Of a stretch of 46,725 nucleotides of DNA, positions 14,794-22,225 are shown one piece after another (position 1 is the stretch's first letter; the number at the start of each line of letters is the position of its first letter). Below the pieces are notes generated by a model, which was given only the letters and a program-made list of their open reading frames with translations, was not told where the DNA came from and ran no database searches. The position numbers were made by a program, and so were the translations under genes. This DNA comes from Bryobacterales bacterium (GTDB lineage Bacteria > Acidobacteriota > Terriglobia > Bryobacterales > Bryobacteraceae): the NCBI GenBank assembly GCA_020847975.1, contig JADLBD010000285.1:1-46725 (forward strand). Reading direction: 5' to 3'.

Positions 14794-16260
14794 TTAGGGA
14801 AAGGTCATGTTTTCGACGAAGGCCTCCTGAAATTCAGGGCTGGCGGCGAGTTCGACATGCCGGGTGATATGGAGCAGTCCATCGAGGAGGGACTGGCGGC
14901 GGGAGGGGCTGAGCAGGAGCGTGCGAGTGCCGCGGACGGCGCTGTTGCCGATCGGGTGGACGGGCGCGTCCCAGTGAGGGAGGAGTCCGATTCGGTGGGC
15001 GCTGTCGACGCGGACATAGTTTCCGAACGCGCCGGCAAGATGCAGGGAAGCGACTTGGGACGGGTCAGTGGCGGCTTCCTGGCGGAGCAGTTCCAGGCCG
15101 GCGGCGACAGCACCTTTGGCGAGTTGCAATTCGCGGATGTCGGCTTGGGAAAGGGCGACTGGACCGGCGAGCGGGAGGGACTTCGCGCCATTTGCCAGGC
15201 GTCCGGTTGCGGCCAGGGATCCGGTGGTGAGAGAGACGGCGGCAGCGTCGACGAGGCCGCTGCCGCAGATGCCGCGAGGCGCCTCGCCACCGATGACGTG
15301 GCAGACGAGGCCGCTGCCGTCCCGCTCGACGCGGTCGATGGCGCCGTCTCCGGCGCGCATGCCCATGCGGATGCGGCCTCCTTCAAAGGCCGGTCCCGCG
15401 GCTGTCGAGGTGCAAAGGATTCCCTTGCGGCCGCCGAAGGCGATCTCACCGTTGGTGCCGAGATCCATCAGGGCGATGGGGCGCTCGGACTGGTGCATCC
15501 CGCAGGCGATGAGGCCGGCCAGCAGATCGCTGCCGACGAAGCCCCCGGCGCAGGGCAGGAAGGTGACTACCGCGCCATGAGTCTGCTCAGGCCAGCCGAG
15601 TTCCTCTGATGTGAAGCACCGCGCGCCGGAGGCCGAAGGACGAAAGGGAACGTGGGAGAGGGGCTCGACGCTTTCGCCGCAGAAGAGGTGGTGCATGACG
15701 GTGTTGCCGCAGATGAGCACTTCACGCAGCCTGCGGCCACGGACAAGTTCGGCGAGCATGGCTCCGATGCTTCGTCGAATCAGGCCGGTGAGGACGCCAG
15801 GTTCACGCAGATCGAACTCGATGCGGCTCATGACGTCGCTGCCGTAGCGGCCCTGGGGATTCAGGCCGGGAAGGACGCCGAGAACGCTGCCCGTGGCCAA
15901 ATCCACAAGTTCCACAACAAGCGTGGTGGTTCCCAGGTCGATGACGGCGCCGTAGCCTTCGGACGGCTCCACTTCCACGCGGGATTCATCCGTGAGGATA
16001 CTGGCGGACCACTGTTCGATGTCGAGCGATACGGGGCCGTCCGTCTCGGCCTGGCAGGCGAGACGCCACCCGGCGGCGAGTTCTTCTTCGCTGAGGGCGT
16101 CGCGCATGCCTTCGGTGATGGGAATGGCTCCGGAGACGAGGCGGACGCGGCATCCGCCGCACGCCGAACATCCGCCGCAGGGAAACTCGAGCCCGAGGCC
16201 AAAGAGCTGATCGGACAGGGTCTTGCCGGGCTCGGGTTGTAGCAGGACGTATTCGGCCAC
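14794..16260 (-). CDS. Reductive activator of corrinoid proteins: [2Fe-2S] ferredoxin domain plus ASKHA ATPase domain (RACo-type)
   Basis: A 488-residue protein of the RACo/DUF4445 family, which uses ATP and an electron to return inactive Co(II) corrinoid to Co(I). Residues 1-85 form a plant-type ferredoxin domain with Cys28, Cys34, Cys37 and Cys69 in the cluster positions and an extra Cys31. From about 105 the ASKHA domain begins with GAVIDLGTTTLVVEL; ALMDLGTNGEIAFG (about 265), AAGPAFEGG and ICGSGLVDA follow, and LHLAGAFGNYV is near the C-terminus, all typical of this family. The start is a GTG at 16258-16260, 7 bases after the UroD-like gene's stop. It is the last conserved gene of the minus-strand corrinoid operon. 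Its presence implies that the nearby corrinoid protein cycles through Co(I). Confidence 0.92.
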   Translation of the reverse strand: MAEYVLLQPEPGKTLSDQLFGLGLEFPCGGCSACGGCRVRLVSGAIPITEGMRDALSEEELAAGWRLACQAETDGPVSLDIEQWSASILTDESRVEVEPSEGYGAVIDLGTTTLVVELVDLATGSVLGVLPGLNPQGRYGSDVMSRIEFDLREPGVLTGLIRRSIGAMLAELVRGRRLREVLICGNTVMHHLFCGESVEPLSHVPFRPSASGARCFTSEELGWPEQTHGAVVTFLPCAGGFVGSDLLAGLIACGMHQSERPIALMDLGTNGEIAFGGRKGILCTSTAAGPAFEGGRIRMGMRAGDGAIDRVERDGSGLVCHVIGGEAPRGICGSGLVDAAAVSLTTGSLAATGRLANGAKSLPLAGPVALSQADIRELQLAKGAVAAGLELLRQEAATDPSQVASLHLAGAFGNYVRVDSAHRIGLLPHWDAPVHPIGNSAVRGTRTLLLSPSRRQSLLDGLLHITRHVELAASPEFQEAFVENMTFP

Positions 16261-16267
16261 GCGAAAC

Positions 16268-17278
16268 TCAATTCCGGCTGCGGGCGAAGCGGGTCATCGC
16301 CATCACATTTTCGTGTGGCGTGCCGCGGGCGATCTCGCAGCCTGCTCCGACAATATAGCGCGGACCGGCGTCGGCGTAGCACGCTTCGAGCCGCTGGAAG
16401 ACCGAGTCTGGCGAGCCGTCGCGGAGAGCGCGGACCGGATCCATGTTGCCGAGCAGGACCTGGGATTCGCCCATGGCGGCGCGCCCTTCGGCGAGCGGCG
16501 ATAGGAAATCGAGGTCGATGATGTCGGCTCCGGTCTGTCCCATGCCCGAGAGGATCTTGCGTGTGTTGCCGCAGATGTGGAGCCGCACGGGTACGCCGAT
16601 TCCGCGAATGGTCCGGATCAGCTTCTGTTCGTAGGGTTGGACGAACCGGTGGTAGAATTTCGGGCCGATCAGGGATGCGGCGGCGTCACCGATGCCGATG
16701 AGGGTGGCCCCGGCGCGCACCTGGGCGCGGGCAAACTCCGTTTCCATGGCGACGACGAACTCGAACAGATCGATGACGAAACCCTCGTCGTCGTAAAGGT
16801 CGAGCATGAGGGTGTTGAGGCCGCGCAGATCGGCGGCCATGGCGCATGGCCCTTCCACCCACCCCTCGACGATTTTGCAGGCTCCGGCTTGTTTGGCCAG
16901 CAGGCGCACGCCCTCCACCCGGTCCAGCATGCGTCTGCTGTCCGCGATCTCCGGGCGGCGAAGGCCGGCAAGAGAGGTCTTGTCGCGCAACAAAGCTTGG
17001 GTTTCGACGATGGCTGGAGGCTGGTTGTCGAACCACTGGATCTTCGCGCCCAGGTCGGAGGCTTCGCGGGCGGGATCGGAAATGACGGAGACGTAGTCGA
17101 AGTCGAACTTCGCGGCCGTTTCGAGTTGAGCCTCGGCGAGCACGCGGTGGTCCGTCACGTATTCGAGATAGGGCACACCGATGGTATCCGCGGCGAACAT
17201 CATGGTGATGGGCATCAGCGGCAGGCTGTCCACGGGCCGGCCCTGGATCCTTGCCTGGACGCGTTCCCTTCCGGTCAT
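16268..17278 (-). CDS. UroD-superfamily corrinoid methyltransferase (MtaA/MtbA-like)
   Basis: A 336-residue TIM-barrel protein of normal MtaA/MtbA length. It carries the zinc ligands of that group: HICGNT (H-x-C-G-N) and, about 70 residues later, GAGCEIARGTP. These bind zinc and activate a thiol or methyl acceptor in methylcobamide:thiol methyltransferases. It could transfer a methyl group to or from the corrinoid protein encoded two genes upstream. A strong ribosome binding site (GGAAAGGAGT) precedes its ATG, and the ATG overlaps the DUF1638 stop by 4 bases, which indicates translational coupling. Of the three UroD-like proteins in the window this one has the most complete motif. Confidence 0.9.
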   Translation of the reverse strand: MTGRERVQARIQGRPVDSLPLMPITMMFAADTIGVPYLEYVTDHRVLAEAQLETAAKFDFDYVSVISDPAREASDLGAKIQWFDNQPPAIVETQALLRDKTSLAGLRRPEIADSRRMLDRVEGVRLLAKQAGACKIVEGWVEGPCAMAADLRGLNTLMLDLYDDEGFVIDLFEFVVAMETEFARAQVRAGATLIGIGDAAASLIGPKFYHRFVQPYEQKLIRTIRGIGVPVRLHICGNTRKILSGMGQTGADIIDLDFLSPLAEGRAAMGESQVLLGNMDPVRALRDGSPDSVFQRLEACYADAGPRYIVGAGCEIARGTPHENVMAMTRFARSRN

Positions 17279-18021
17279 ACTCCTTTCCTTTCCACCGGCT
17301 CGACCCGGATGACGTTGTCGTCATAGCTGGCGGCGAGGCGGGCTCCGGGCGGGACGACGAGGAAGTCCTTCTCCGGCCACTCGCCGTTCACGAGCTGGTG
17401 AAAGAGGGTCAACTTGCCCGGGATCTTGCTGAACTCCCAGCCGCGCGTCGAGGCTTCGCGGCGCGCTTCCTCTTCAAAGTGCGCGTCGGGCTCGAGTCCG
17501 GATTCGATGTATGTCAAATGGCGATAGTGCTGCTGGTAGCGGGTGAACTCCTCGAAGAGGTAGCGGCCGTTCTCCTCGCCATAGCGCTCGATCAGGTCGT
17601 CGAGGGAAGCGCCGTTGGCGGCTCCACCCACCGGCAACTGGTGGAGCGATTTTCCGCGCTCGAGCCAGCCGGTGGAACGGAAGTACGTACCGGGATTGGC
17701 TTCGAAGAATTCGGCGTAGCGTTCCTTGCTGCCCATCAGCAGCGCAATGCAATCGTGAGCGCGGGCGATGACAAGGGGCAGCGCGCGAGCCTCCAGGCCA
17801 TGGAGGCCGTTGCCGCAAAGCGCGTAGCCCATGAGCACGGCGTCATAGGAATCAGCGGAAACGGCGTCGATTTTCTCCTGGAGCGCTTTCCTCATGGCCT
17901 TGCCGCCGAGGTCGTGGAGGCCCTTGCTGAGGAACTCGACATCCACCTGATGAGGGGAGCGCGCAATGCTCTGGCACATTTCGCGGTAGAGCACTTCGCA
18001 ACTGATGAGTTTGAAGCGCAT
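17275..18021 (-). CDS. DUF1638 family protein, associated with corrinoid methyltransferase operons
   Basis: A 248-residue cytoplasmic protein. It starts MRFKLISCEVLYRE and has AVLMGYALCGNGL at about 62-74 and ARAHDCIALLMGSKE at about 87-101, with Cys and His residues typical of DUF1638 (Cys8, Cys70, His89, Cys91, from my count). The biochemical role of the family is not established to my knowledge; members are often encoded beside corrinoid proteins and methyltransferases, as here. The conserved Cys/His residues suggest metal or thiol chemistry, which is inference. It overlaps the next gene by 4 bases and follows the corrinoid protein by 3 bases. Confidence 0.85.
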   Translation of the reverse strand: MRFKLISCEVLYREMCQSIARSPHQVDVEFLSKGLHDLGGKAMRKALQEKIDAVSADSYDAVLMGYALCGNGLHGLEARALPLVIARAHDCIALLMGSKERYAEFFEANPGTYFRSTGWLERGKSLHQLPVGGAANGASLDDLIERYGEENGRYLFEEFTRYQQHYRHLTYIESGLEPDAHFEEEARREASTRGWEFSKIPGKLTLFHQLVNGEWPEKDFLVVPPGARLAASYDDNVIRVEPVERKGV

Positions 18022-18024
18022 CGT

Positions 18025-18678
18025 TTAGGCCGTGGCCTGCCGGGTGGCGGACATCAGCCTGCGGGCGAGCGCCACGGCGAGCGTTGCGTTCTCACTGTAG
18101 CCGTCCGCGCCGATTTGATCGGCATACTGCTGGGTGACGGGCGCGCCGCCGATGATGACCTTCACCTTCTCACGGAGCCCCACCTCCTTCAATGCTTCGA
18201 TGGTGTATTTCATGGAAGGCATGGTGACGGTGAGCAGCGCGGAAAGGGCGATGATATCGGCTCCGGTGGATTGGACCGCTTCCACAAACTTCTGCGGAGA
18301 GACATCCGAGCCGAGGTCGATCACTTCGAAACCGCCGCCCTCGAGCAGAGAGGAGACGAGGTTCTTGCCGATGTCATGCAGATCGCCTTTCACGGTCCCG
18401 ATCAGGACTTTGCCCGCGGGCTTTACGCCGCTGGATGCGAGAAGAGGGCGGAGCGGTTCAAGGGCTGCCTTCATGGCGCGGGCTGACAGCAGCAATTCCG
18501 GAACGAAGTACTCTTCACACTCGAAGCGCCTTCCCACTTCATCCATCGCCGGGATCATGTAGTCGTGGATCAGCGCCATGGGCTGGGCTCCTTCCGCAAT
18601 GGCCGTGTTCACGACGGCGGCGGCGGTCCTGGCATTACCGTTAATGATGGCTTCGCGTAGTTGGGCGAGGTCAACCAT
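18025..18678 (-). CDS. Corrinoid (cobalamin)-binding methyl carrier protein, MtbC/MttC type
   Basis: A 217-residue two-domain protein. Residues 1-85 are the helical cap domain of methionine-synthase-type B12 proteins. Residues 88-217 are the Rossmann-like B12 domain, with GTVKGDLHDIGKNL giving the base-off motif Asp99-x-His101-x-x-Gly104, and with S-x-L (ALSALLTVTM) and GG (IIGGAPV) segments. It carries the methyl group on cobalt between methyltransferases. The frame is open five codons further to 18693, but GAGGAG at 18685-18690 sits 6 bases before the ATG at 18676-18678, so I choose the latter. It leads the minus-strand operon. Confidence 0.95.
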   Translation of the reverse strand: MVDLAQLREAIINGNARTAAAVVNTAIAEGAQPMALIHDYMIPAMDEVGRRFECEEYFVPELLLSARAMKAALEPLRPLLASSGVKPAGKVLIGTVKGDLHDIGKNLVSSLLEGGGFEVIDLGSDVSPQKFVEAVQSTGADIIALSALLTVTMPSMKYTIEALKEVGLREKVKVIIGGAPVTQQYADQIGADGYSENATLAVALARRLMSATRQATA

Positions 18679-18697
18679 TTCGTCTCCTCTCATAGCC

Positions 18698-18728
18698 GGA
18701 ATTGGTCACTCGTGTGCTTAGCAATTCC
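18698..18728. promoter_or_regulatory. Inverted repeat between divergent corrinoid operons, candidate operator
   Basis: GGAATTG (18698-18704) and CAATTCC (18722-18728) form perfect 7-base arms separated by 17 bases, centred in the 56-base gap between the corrinoid protein gene and the divergent UroD-like gene. The position suits a dimeric regulator controlling both directions. No regulator gene is in the window. Confidence 0.4.
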
Positions 18729-18734
18729 AATGCC

Positions 18735-20006
18735 ATGACCTCGAGAGAGCGAGTCCTCACCACCCTGCGTCATTCCCAACCGGACCGGATTCCGATTGAT
18801 TTCGGAGCTACTTCCGTCACCGGAATGCACGTGAGCTGCGTCGCCGCCTTGCGGGAGTATTACGGCCTGGAGCGGCGGATGGTGAAGATCTTCGAGCCCG
18901 GACAGATGCTGGGGTGGATGGATGAGGATTTGAAGCAGGCGCTCGGCATTGACGTGGAGGCGATCTTCCCGCGGAAAGCGAACTACGGGCTGATCCTGGA
19001 GGGATGGAAGCCGTGGCGCATGTACGACGGCCTGGAAGTGCTTGTGCCGGGGAACTTCAACGTCACGATCGATTCGAACGGAGACACGCTGCTGCATCCG
19101 GACGGCGATACAGGCGTTCCGCCGAGCGGAAGGATGCCGGCAGGCGGGTATTTCTTCGATGCCATCATCCGGCAGCAGCCTCTGGAGGAATCGAAGCTCA
19201 ACCCGGAGGACAACATCGAGGAGTTCACGCTGCTCAGCGAAGAGGACCTCACCTATCTGGAGCGGGCGGCGGGCGAGGCGGCAAGCACGGGCAGGGCGGT
19301 CGTGGGGAAGTTCGGAGCGGGGTTCGGCGATATCGCCATCGTTCCCGGGGTGGGGTTGAAGCACCCCAGGGGAATCCGGGATGTGGCGGAGTGGTACATG
19401 TCTATCCGGGCGCGGCCGGAGTACATACAGGAAGTGTTTTCGCGCCAGTGCGACATCCTCATAGAGAATCTGGGCAAGGCGCGGGATCGCATGCACCACC
19501 TGATTGATGTGCTGTACCTGTGCGGAACTGACTTCGGAACCCAGCGCTCCACCTTCTGCTCAGCGGATACCTTCCGGAATCTCTGGCTGCCTTACTACAA
19601 GCGGGTGAACGACTGGGTCCACCGGAACACACAGTGGAAAACATTCAAGCATTCCTGCGGATCGGTGGTGAAGTTCATTGACCTCTTCCTGGAAGCCGGG
19701 TTTGACATCCTGAATCCGGTGCAGGTGTCGGCGGCCGGCATGGATCCGCGGTATCTGAAGTCCACCTTCGGAGACCGCATCGTGTTCTGGGGAGGCGGCG
19801 TCGATACGCAGAAGACGCTGGCTTTCGGAACGCCGGACGAGGTGCGGGAACAGGCGCTGCGCCATTGCGAGATCTTTTCCCAAGGCGGCGGCTATGTGTT
19901 CAACACCGTGCACAACGTACAGGCGCGAACACCGGTGGAAAACATTGTGGCGATGTTCGACGCGGTTCACGAATTCCAAGGCCGGGCGGCCGTGTCCGTA
20001 CAATGA
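18735..20006 (+). CDS. UroD-superfamily protein, methyltransferase-like
   Basis: A 423-residue UroD-superfamily protein. It begins MTSRERVLTTLRHSQPDRIPIDFG. HSCGSVVKFIDLF gives H-x-C-G, but the second zinc-ligand Cys is replaced, with GGYVFNTVHNVQARTPVENI in that region. This His-Asn-x-Gln form is common in longer UroD-like proteins next to corrinoid proteins. It may be the substrate-side methyltransferase, while the shorter MtaA-like protein handles the acceptor; that is inference. The frame is open from 18702, but the ATG at 18735 matches the family N-terminus. Its stop overlaps the start of the MFS gene (ATGA). Confidence 0.88.
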   Translation: MTSRERVLTTLRHSQPDRIPIDFGATSVTGMHVSCVAALREYYGLERRMVKIFEPGQMLGWMDEDLKQALGIDVEAIFPRKANYGLILEGWKPWRMYDGLEVLVPGNFNVTIDSNGDTLLHPDGDTGVPPSGRMPAGGYFFDAIIRQQPLEESKLNPEDNIEEFTLLSEEDLTYLERAAGEAASTGRAVVGKFGAGFGDIAIVPGVGLKHPRGIRDVAEWYMSIRARPEYIQEVFSRQCDILIENLGKARDRMHHLIDVLYLCGTDFGTQRSTFCSADTFRNLWLPYYKRVNDWVHRNTQWKTFKHSCGSVVKFIDLFLEAGFDILNPVQVSAAGMDPRYLKSTFGDRIVFWGGGVDTQKTLAFGTPDEVREQALRHCEIFSQGGGYVFNTVHNVQARTPVENIVAMFDAVHEFQGRAAVSVQ

Positions 20007-21202
20007 CGCCCGGGCGCTGGACCATCTGCGCGCTGCTCTTCTTTGCCACCACCGTCAACTACATGGACCGGCAGATCCTGGCCATTCTCGCGCCGTTGCT
20101 GGGACGGGAGATCGGGTGGTCGGAATCGGATTACGGGCTGATTGTGACCGCCTTCCAGGCCTCCTATGCGTTGGGGTTGGTCGGCGCCGGACGGCTGATC
20201 GACAGGATCGGGACTCGCCGGGGGTATTCGCTTGCCGTGGCGTTCTGGAGCCTTGCGGCAATGGCGCATGCGGCGGCAAACTCGGCGGCTGGATTCGCCT
20301 GGGCGCGCGGGGCATTGGGGATGGGCGAAGGCGGCAATTTCCCGGCGGCGGTGAAGGTGGTGGCGGAGTGGTTTCCGAAACACCAGCGGGCGCTGGCGAC
20401 GGGCGTTTTCAATGGCGGCTCGAACGTGGGGGCGATTATCGCGCCTTTGCTGGTCCCATGGGTCACGCTCCGGTGGGGTTGGCGGTGGGCGTTCCTCGCC
20501 ACCGGTTCAGTGGGTTTGGTGTGGGTGGTGGTATGGCTGGCGGCATATCGCGAGCCTCCCGTTGCGGCCGAAGGGGGAGGGGGCCGGCACGTTCGGTGGG
20601 TATCGCTCCTCTGGAAACGGGAGACTTTGGGGCTGATGGTCTCGCGGTTTCTCACCGATCCGGTGTGGTGGTTTTATCTGTATTGGGCTCCGAAGTTCCT
20701 GCACGCCCGGCACGGCGTGACGCTCGATCAGATTGGGCCGCCCCTGGTGATGATCTATCTGGCCGCCGACGGAGGCAGCGTGTTCGGCGGGTGGCTGTCC
20801 GGGTGGCTTTTGAAGCGGGGTTGGAGCGTGAACGCGGCACGGAAGAGCGCGATCCTGGTGAGCGCGGCGATGGTGGCTCCCATCGTTTTGGCGCCCTGGG
20901 CGTCGCACCTCTGGCAGGTGGTTGTACTGCTCGGCCTGGCAACGGCCGGCCATCAGGCATGGGGAGCCAATATCTTCACCATCGTGTCGGACCTGTATCC
21001 CGGCCACGCGGTAAGTTCGGTGGTAGGCATCAGCGGGTTTGCAGGAAGCATCGGCGGCATGCTGGCCGCGACGGCAACGGGTTTTGTCCTTCAGGCGACC
21101 GGCAGTTACGTTCCTGTGTTTGCCTGCGCCAGCGGCGCCTACTTTCTGGCTTTGCTCGCGGTACATACCGGATCGCCGAAACTCGCCGCGGTGAACGTGT
21201 GA
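20003..21202 (+). CDS. MFS transporter, hexuronate/galactonate-type (ACS family)
   Basis: A 399-residue carrier with 12 predicted helices. TTVNYMDRQILAILAPLL gives the NY-x-D-R motif, GRLIDRIGTRRG the loop motif and GMGEGGNFPAAVKVVAEWFPK the helix 4 motif of ExuT/DgoT-like carriers. The ATG shares ATGA with the UroD-like stop, so translation is coupled, which suggests it imports the substrate of that methyltransferase. The substrate is probably a sugar acid or a similar anion. Confidence 0.9.
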   Translation: MTPGRWTICALLFFATTVNYMDRQILAILAPLLGREIGWSESDYGLIVTAFQASYALGLVGAGRLIDRIGTRRGYSLAVAFWSLAAMAHAAANSAAGFAWARGALGMGEGGNFPAAVKVVAEWFPKHQRALATGVFNGGSNVGAIIAPLLVPWVTLRWGWRWAFLATGSVGLVWVVVWLAAYREPPVAAEGGGGRHVRWVSLLWKRETLGLMVSRFLTDPVWWFYLYWAPKFLHARHGVTLDQIGPPLVMIYLAADGGSVFGGWLSGWLLKRGWSVNAARKSAILVSAAMVAPIVLAPWASHLWQVVVLLGLATAGHQAWGANIFTIVSDLYPGHAVSSVVGISGFAGSIGGMLAATATGFVLQATGSYVPVFACASGAYFLALLAVHTGSPKLAAVNV

Positions 21203-21270
21203 GGTGCGCCACTACACCCACATGGGCCGTATGCCTCAGTCTGGCCGGCGAAGTCAGGCCCTGCCTGTGT
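21190..21270 (+). promoter_or_regulatory. Possible degenerate cobalamin riboswitch before the homocysteine methyltransferase gene
   Basis: The 123-base gap before the methyltransferase gene holds GCCACT (21208-21213) and, 37 bases later, GAAGTCAGGCCCTGCC (21250-21265), which resembles the B12 box (A-A-G-Y-C-x-G-G, a short loop, C-C-T-G-C-C) but is two bases short. GGTGAA (21190-21195) is the expected upstream motif and lies inside the end of the MFS gene. I cannot fold it here. It may be a decayed or minimal form. Confidence 0.35.
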
Positions 21271-21325
21271 GTCGAGGGGGCACTGGAAGGGATGGCCCGC
21301 GGAATGCTCGGACGCGACAACTGAG

Positions 21326-22225
21326 ATGAAAACACTTCTGGAAGCCCTTGCCGAACGCCCGCTACTGGGCGATGGAGCGATGGGGACGCAACTCCAGGCG
21401 GCCGGACTCGAGCCGGGCGGCTGCGGCGAACGCTGGAACCTCGAGCACCCGGACCGTCTGCTAGAAATCCAACGAAGGTACGTGGAGGCAGGCTCGGACA
21501 TTCTGCTCACAAATACCTTCTGCGGGTCGCGAATCGCCCTGGCGCGGCACGGATTGGCGGAACATACGGTGGCCATCAACCGCGCGGCGGTGCGGATCGC
21601 GCGGCAGGCATTCGGCGGCAGGCCGGGTTATGTGCTGGGGGACATCGGCCCGTTTGGGGGGCTGATGGAGCCGCTCGGGGATACGCCCATCGAAGAGGTG
21701 GGGGGCGCCTTTCGCGAACAGGCGATCGCGCTCGCCGAAGCGGGAGTGGACGGCATTATCATCGAAACGCAAACCTCGCTGGAGGAACTCGGACTGGCGA
21801 TGGAGGCGGCGCGGGCGGCAGGCGCCGCGTGCATTATCGGATCGTTTGCGTTTGACGTGACTCACGGCGGGAAAAACGCGCGCACCATGATGGGCGTGGA
21901 TCCGGAAAAGGCGGCGCGGTTTCTGCAATCGGCGGGTGCGCACGTGGCGGCGTTGAACTGCGGGACCGGCGTCGATATGGCGTGGGCGGCGCGGATTCTT
22001 TCGCGCTATCGCGCCGTGTGCAACTTGCCGCTGATGGCGCAGCCGAATGCGGGATCGCCTATGCTGGAGGACGGCAGGGTAGTGTACAAAGAGACGCCCG
22101 AGGAGATGGCCGCCGGAGTGCCGAAACTGCTCGAGGCGGGGGCGCGGGTGATTGGAGCCTGTTGCGGCAGCACGCCCGAGCATATCCGGCGCTTCCGGGA
22201 AATTCTGGGGAGGGCGGATTCATGA
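21326..22225 (+). CDS. Stand-alone homocysteine S-methyltransferase (MetH N-terminal domain-like)
   Basis: A 299-residue homocysteine methyltransferase domain. It has LLGDGAMGTQLQAAGL at the start and the three zinc Cys residues in NCGTG (Cys212) and GACCGST (Cys279, Cys280). It makes methionine from homocysteine with a methyl donor. In MetH this domain works with methyl-cobalamin; stand-alone versions use S-methylmethionine, betaine or a separate corrinoid protein. Here a separate corrinoid protein and its activator are encoded 3-7 kb away, so a split methionine-synthase-like reaction is plausible. The ATG at 21326 fits the family start. It overlaps the next gene by 4 bases. Confidence 0.9.
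   Translation: MKTLLEALAERPLLGDGAMGTQLQAAGLEPGGCGERWNLEHPDRLLEIQRRYVEAGSDILLTNTFCGSRIALARHGLAEHTVAINRAAVRIARQAFGGRPGYVLGDIGPFGGLMEPLGDTPIEEVGGAFREQAIALAEAGVDGIIIETQTSLEELGLAMEAARAAGAACIIGSFAFDVTHGGKNARTMMGVDPEKAARFLQSAGAHVAALNCGTGVDMAWAARILSRYRAVCNLPLMAQPNAGSPMLEDGRVVYKETPEEMAAGVPKLLEAGARVIGACCGSTPEHIRRFREILGRADS

Noticed and set aside
19998..20005. A TACAAT hexamer at the start of the second MFS gene as a promoter
   Set aside because: It overlaps the ATG itself and the gene shares ATGA with the previous stop, so the gene is translated from the upstream transcript.
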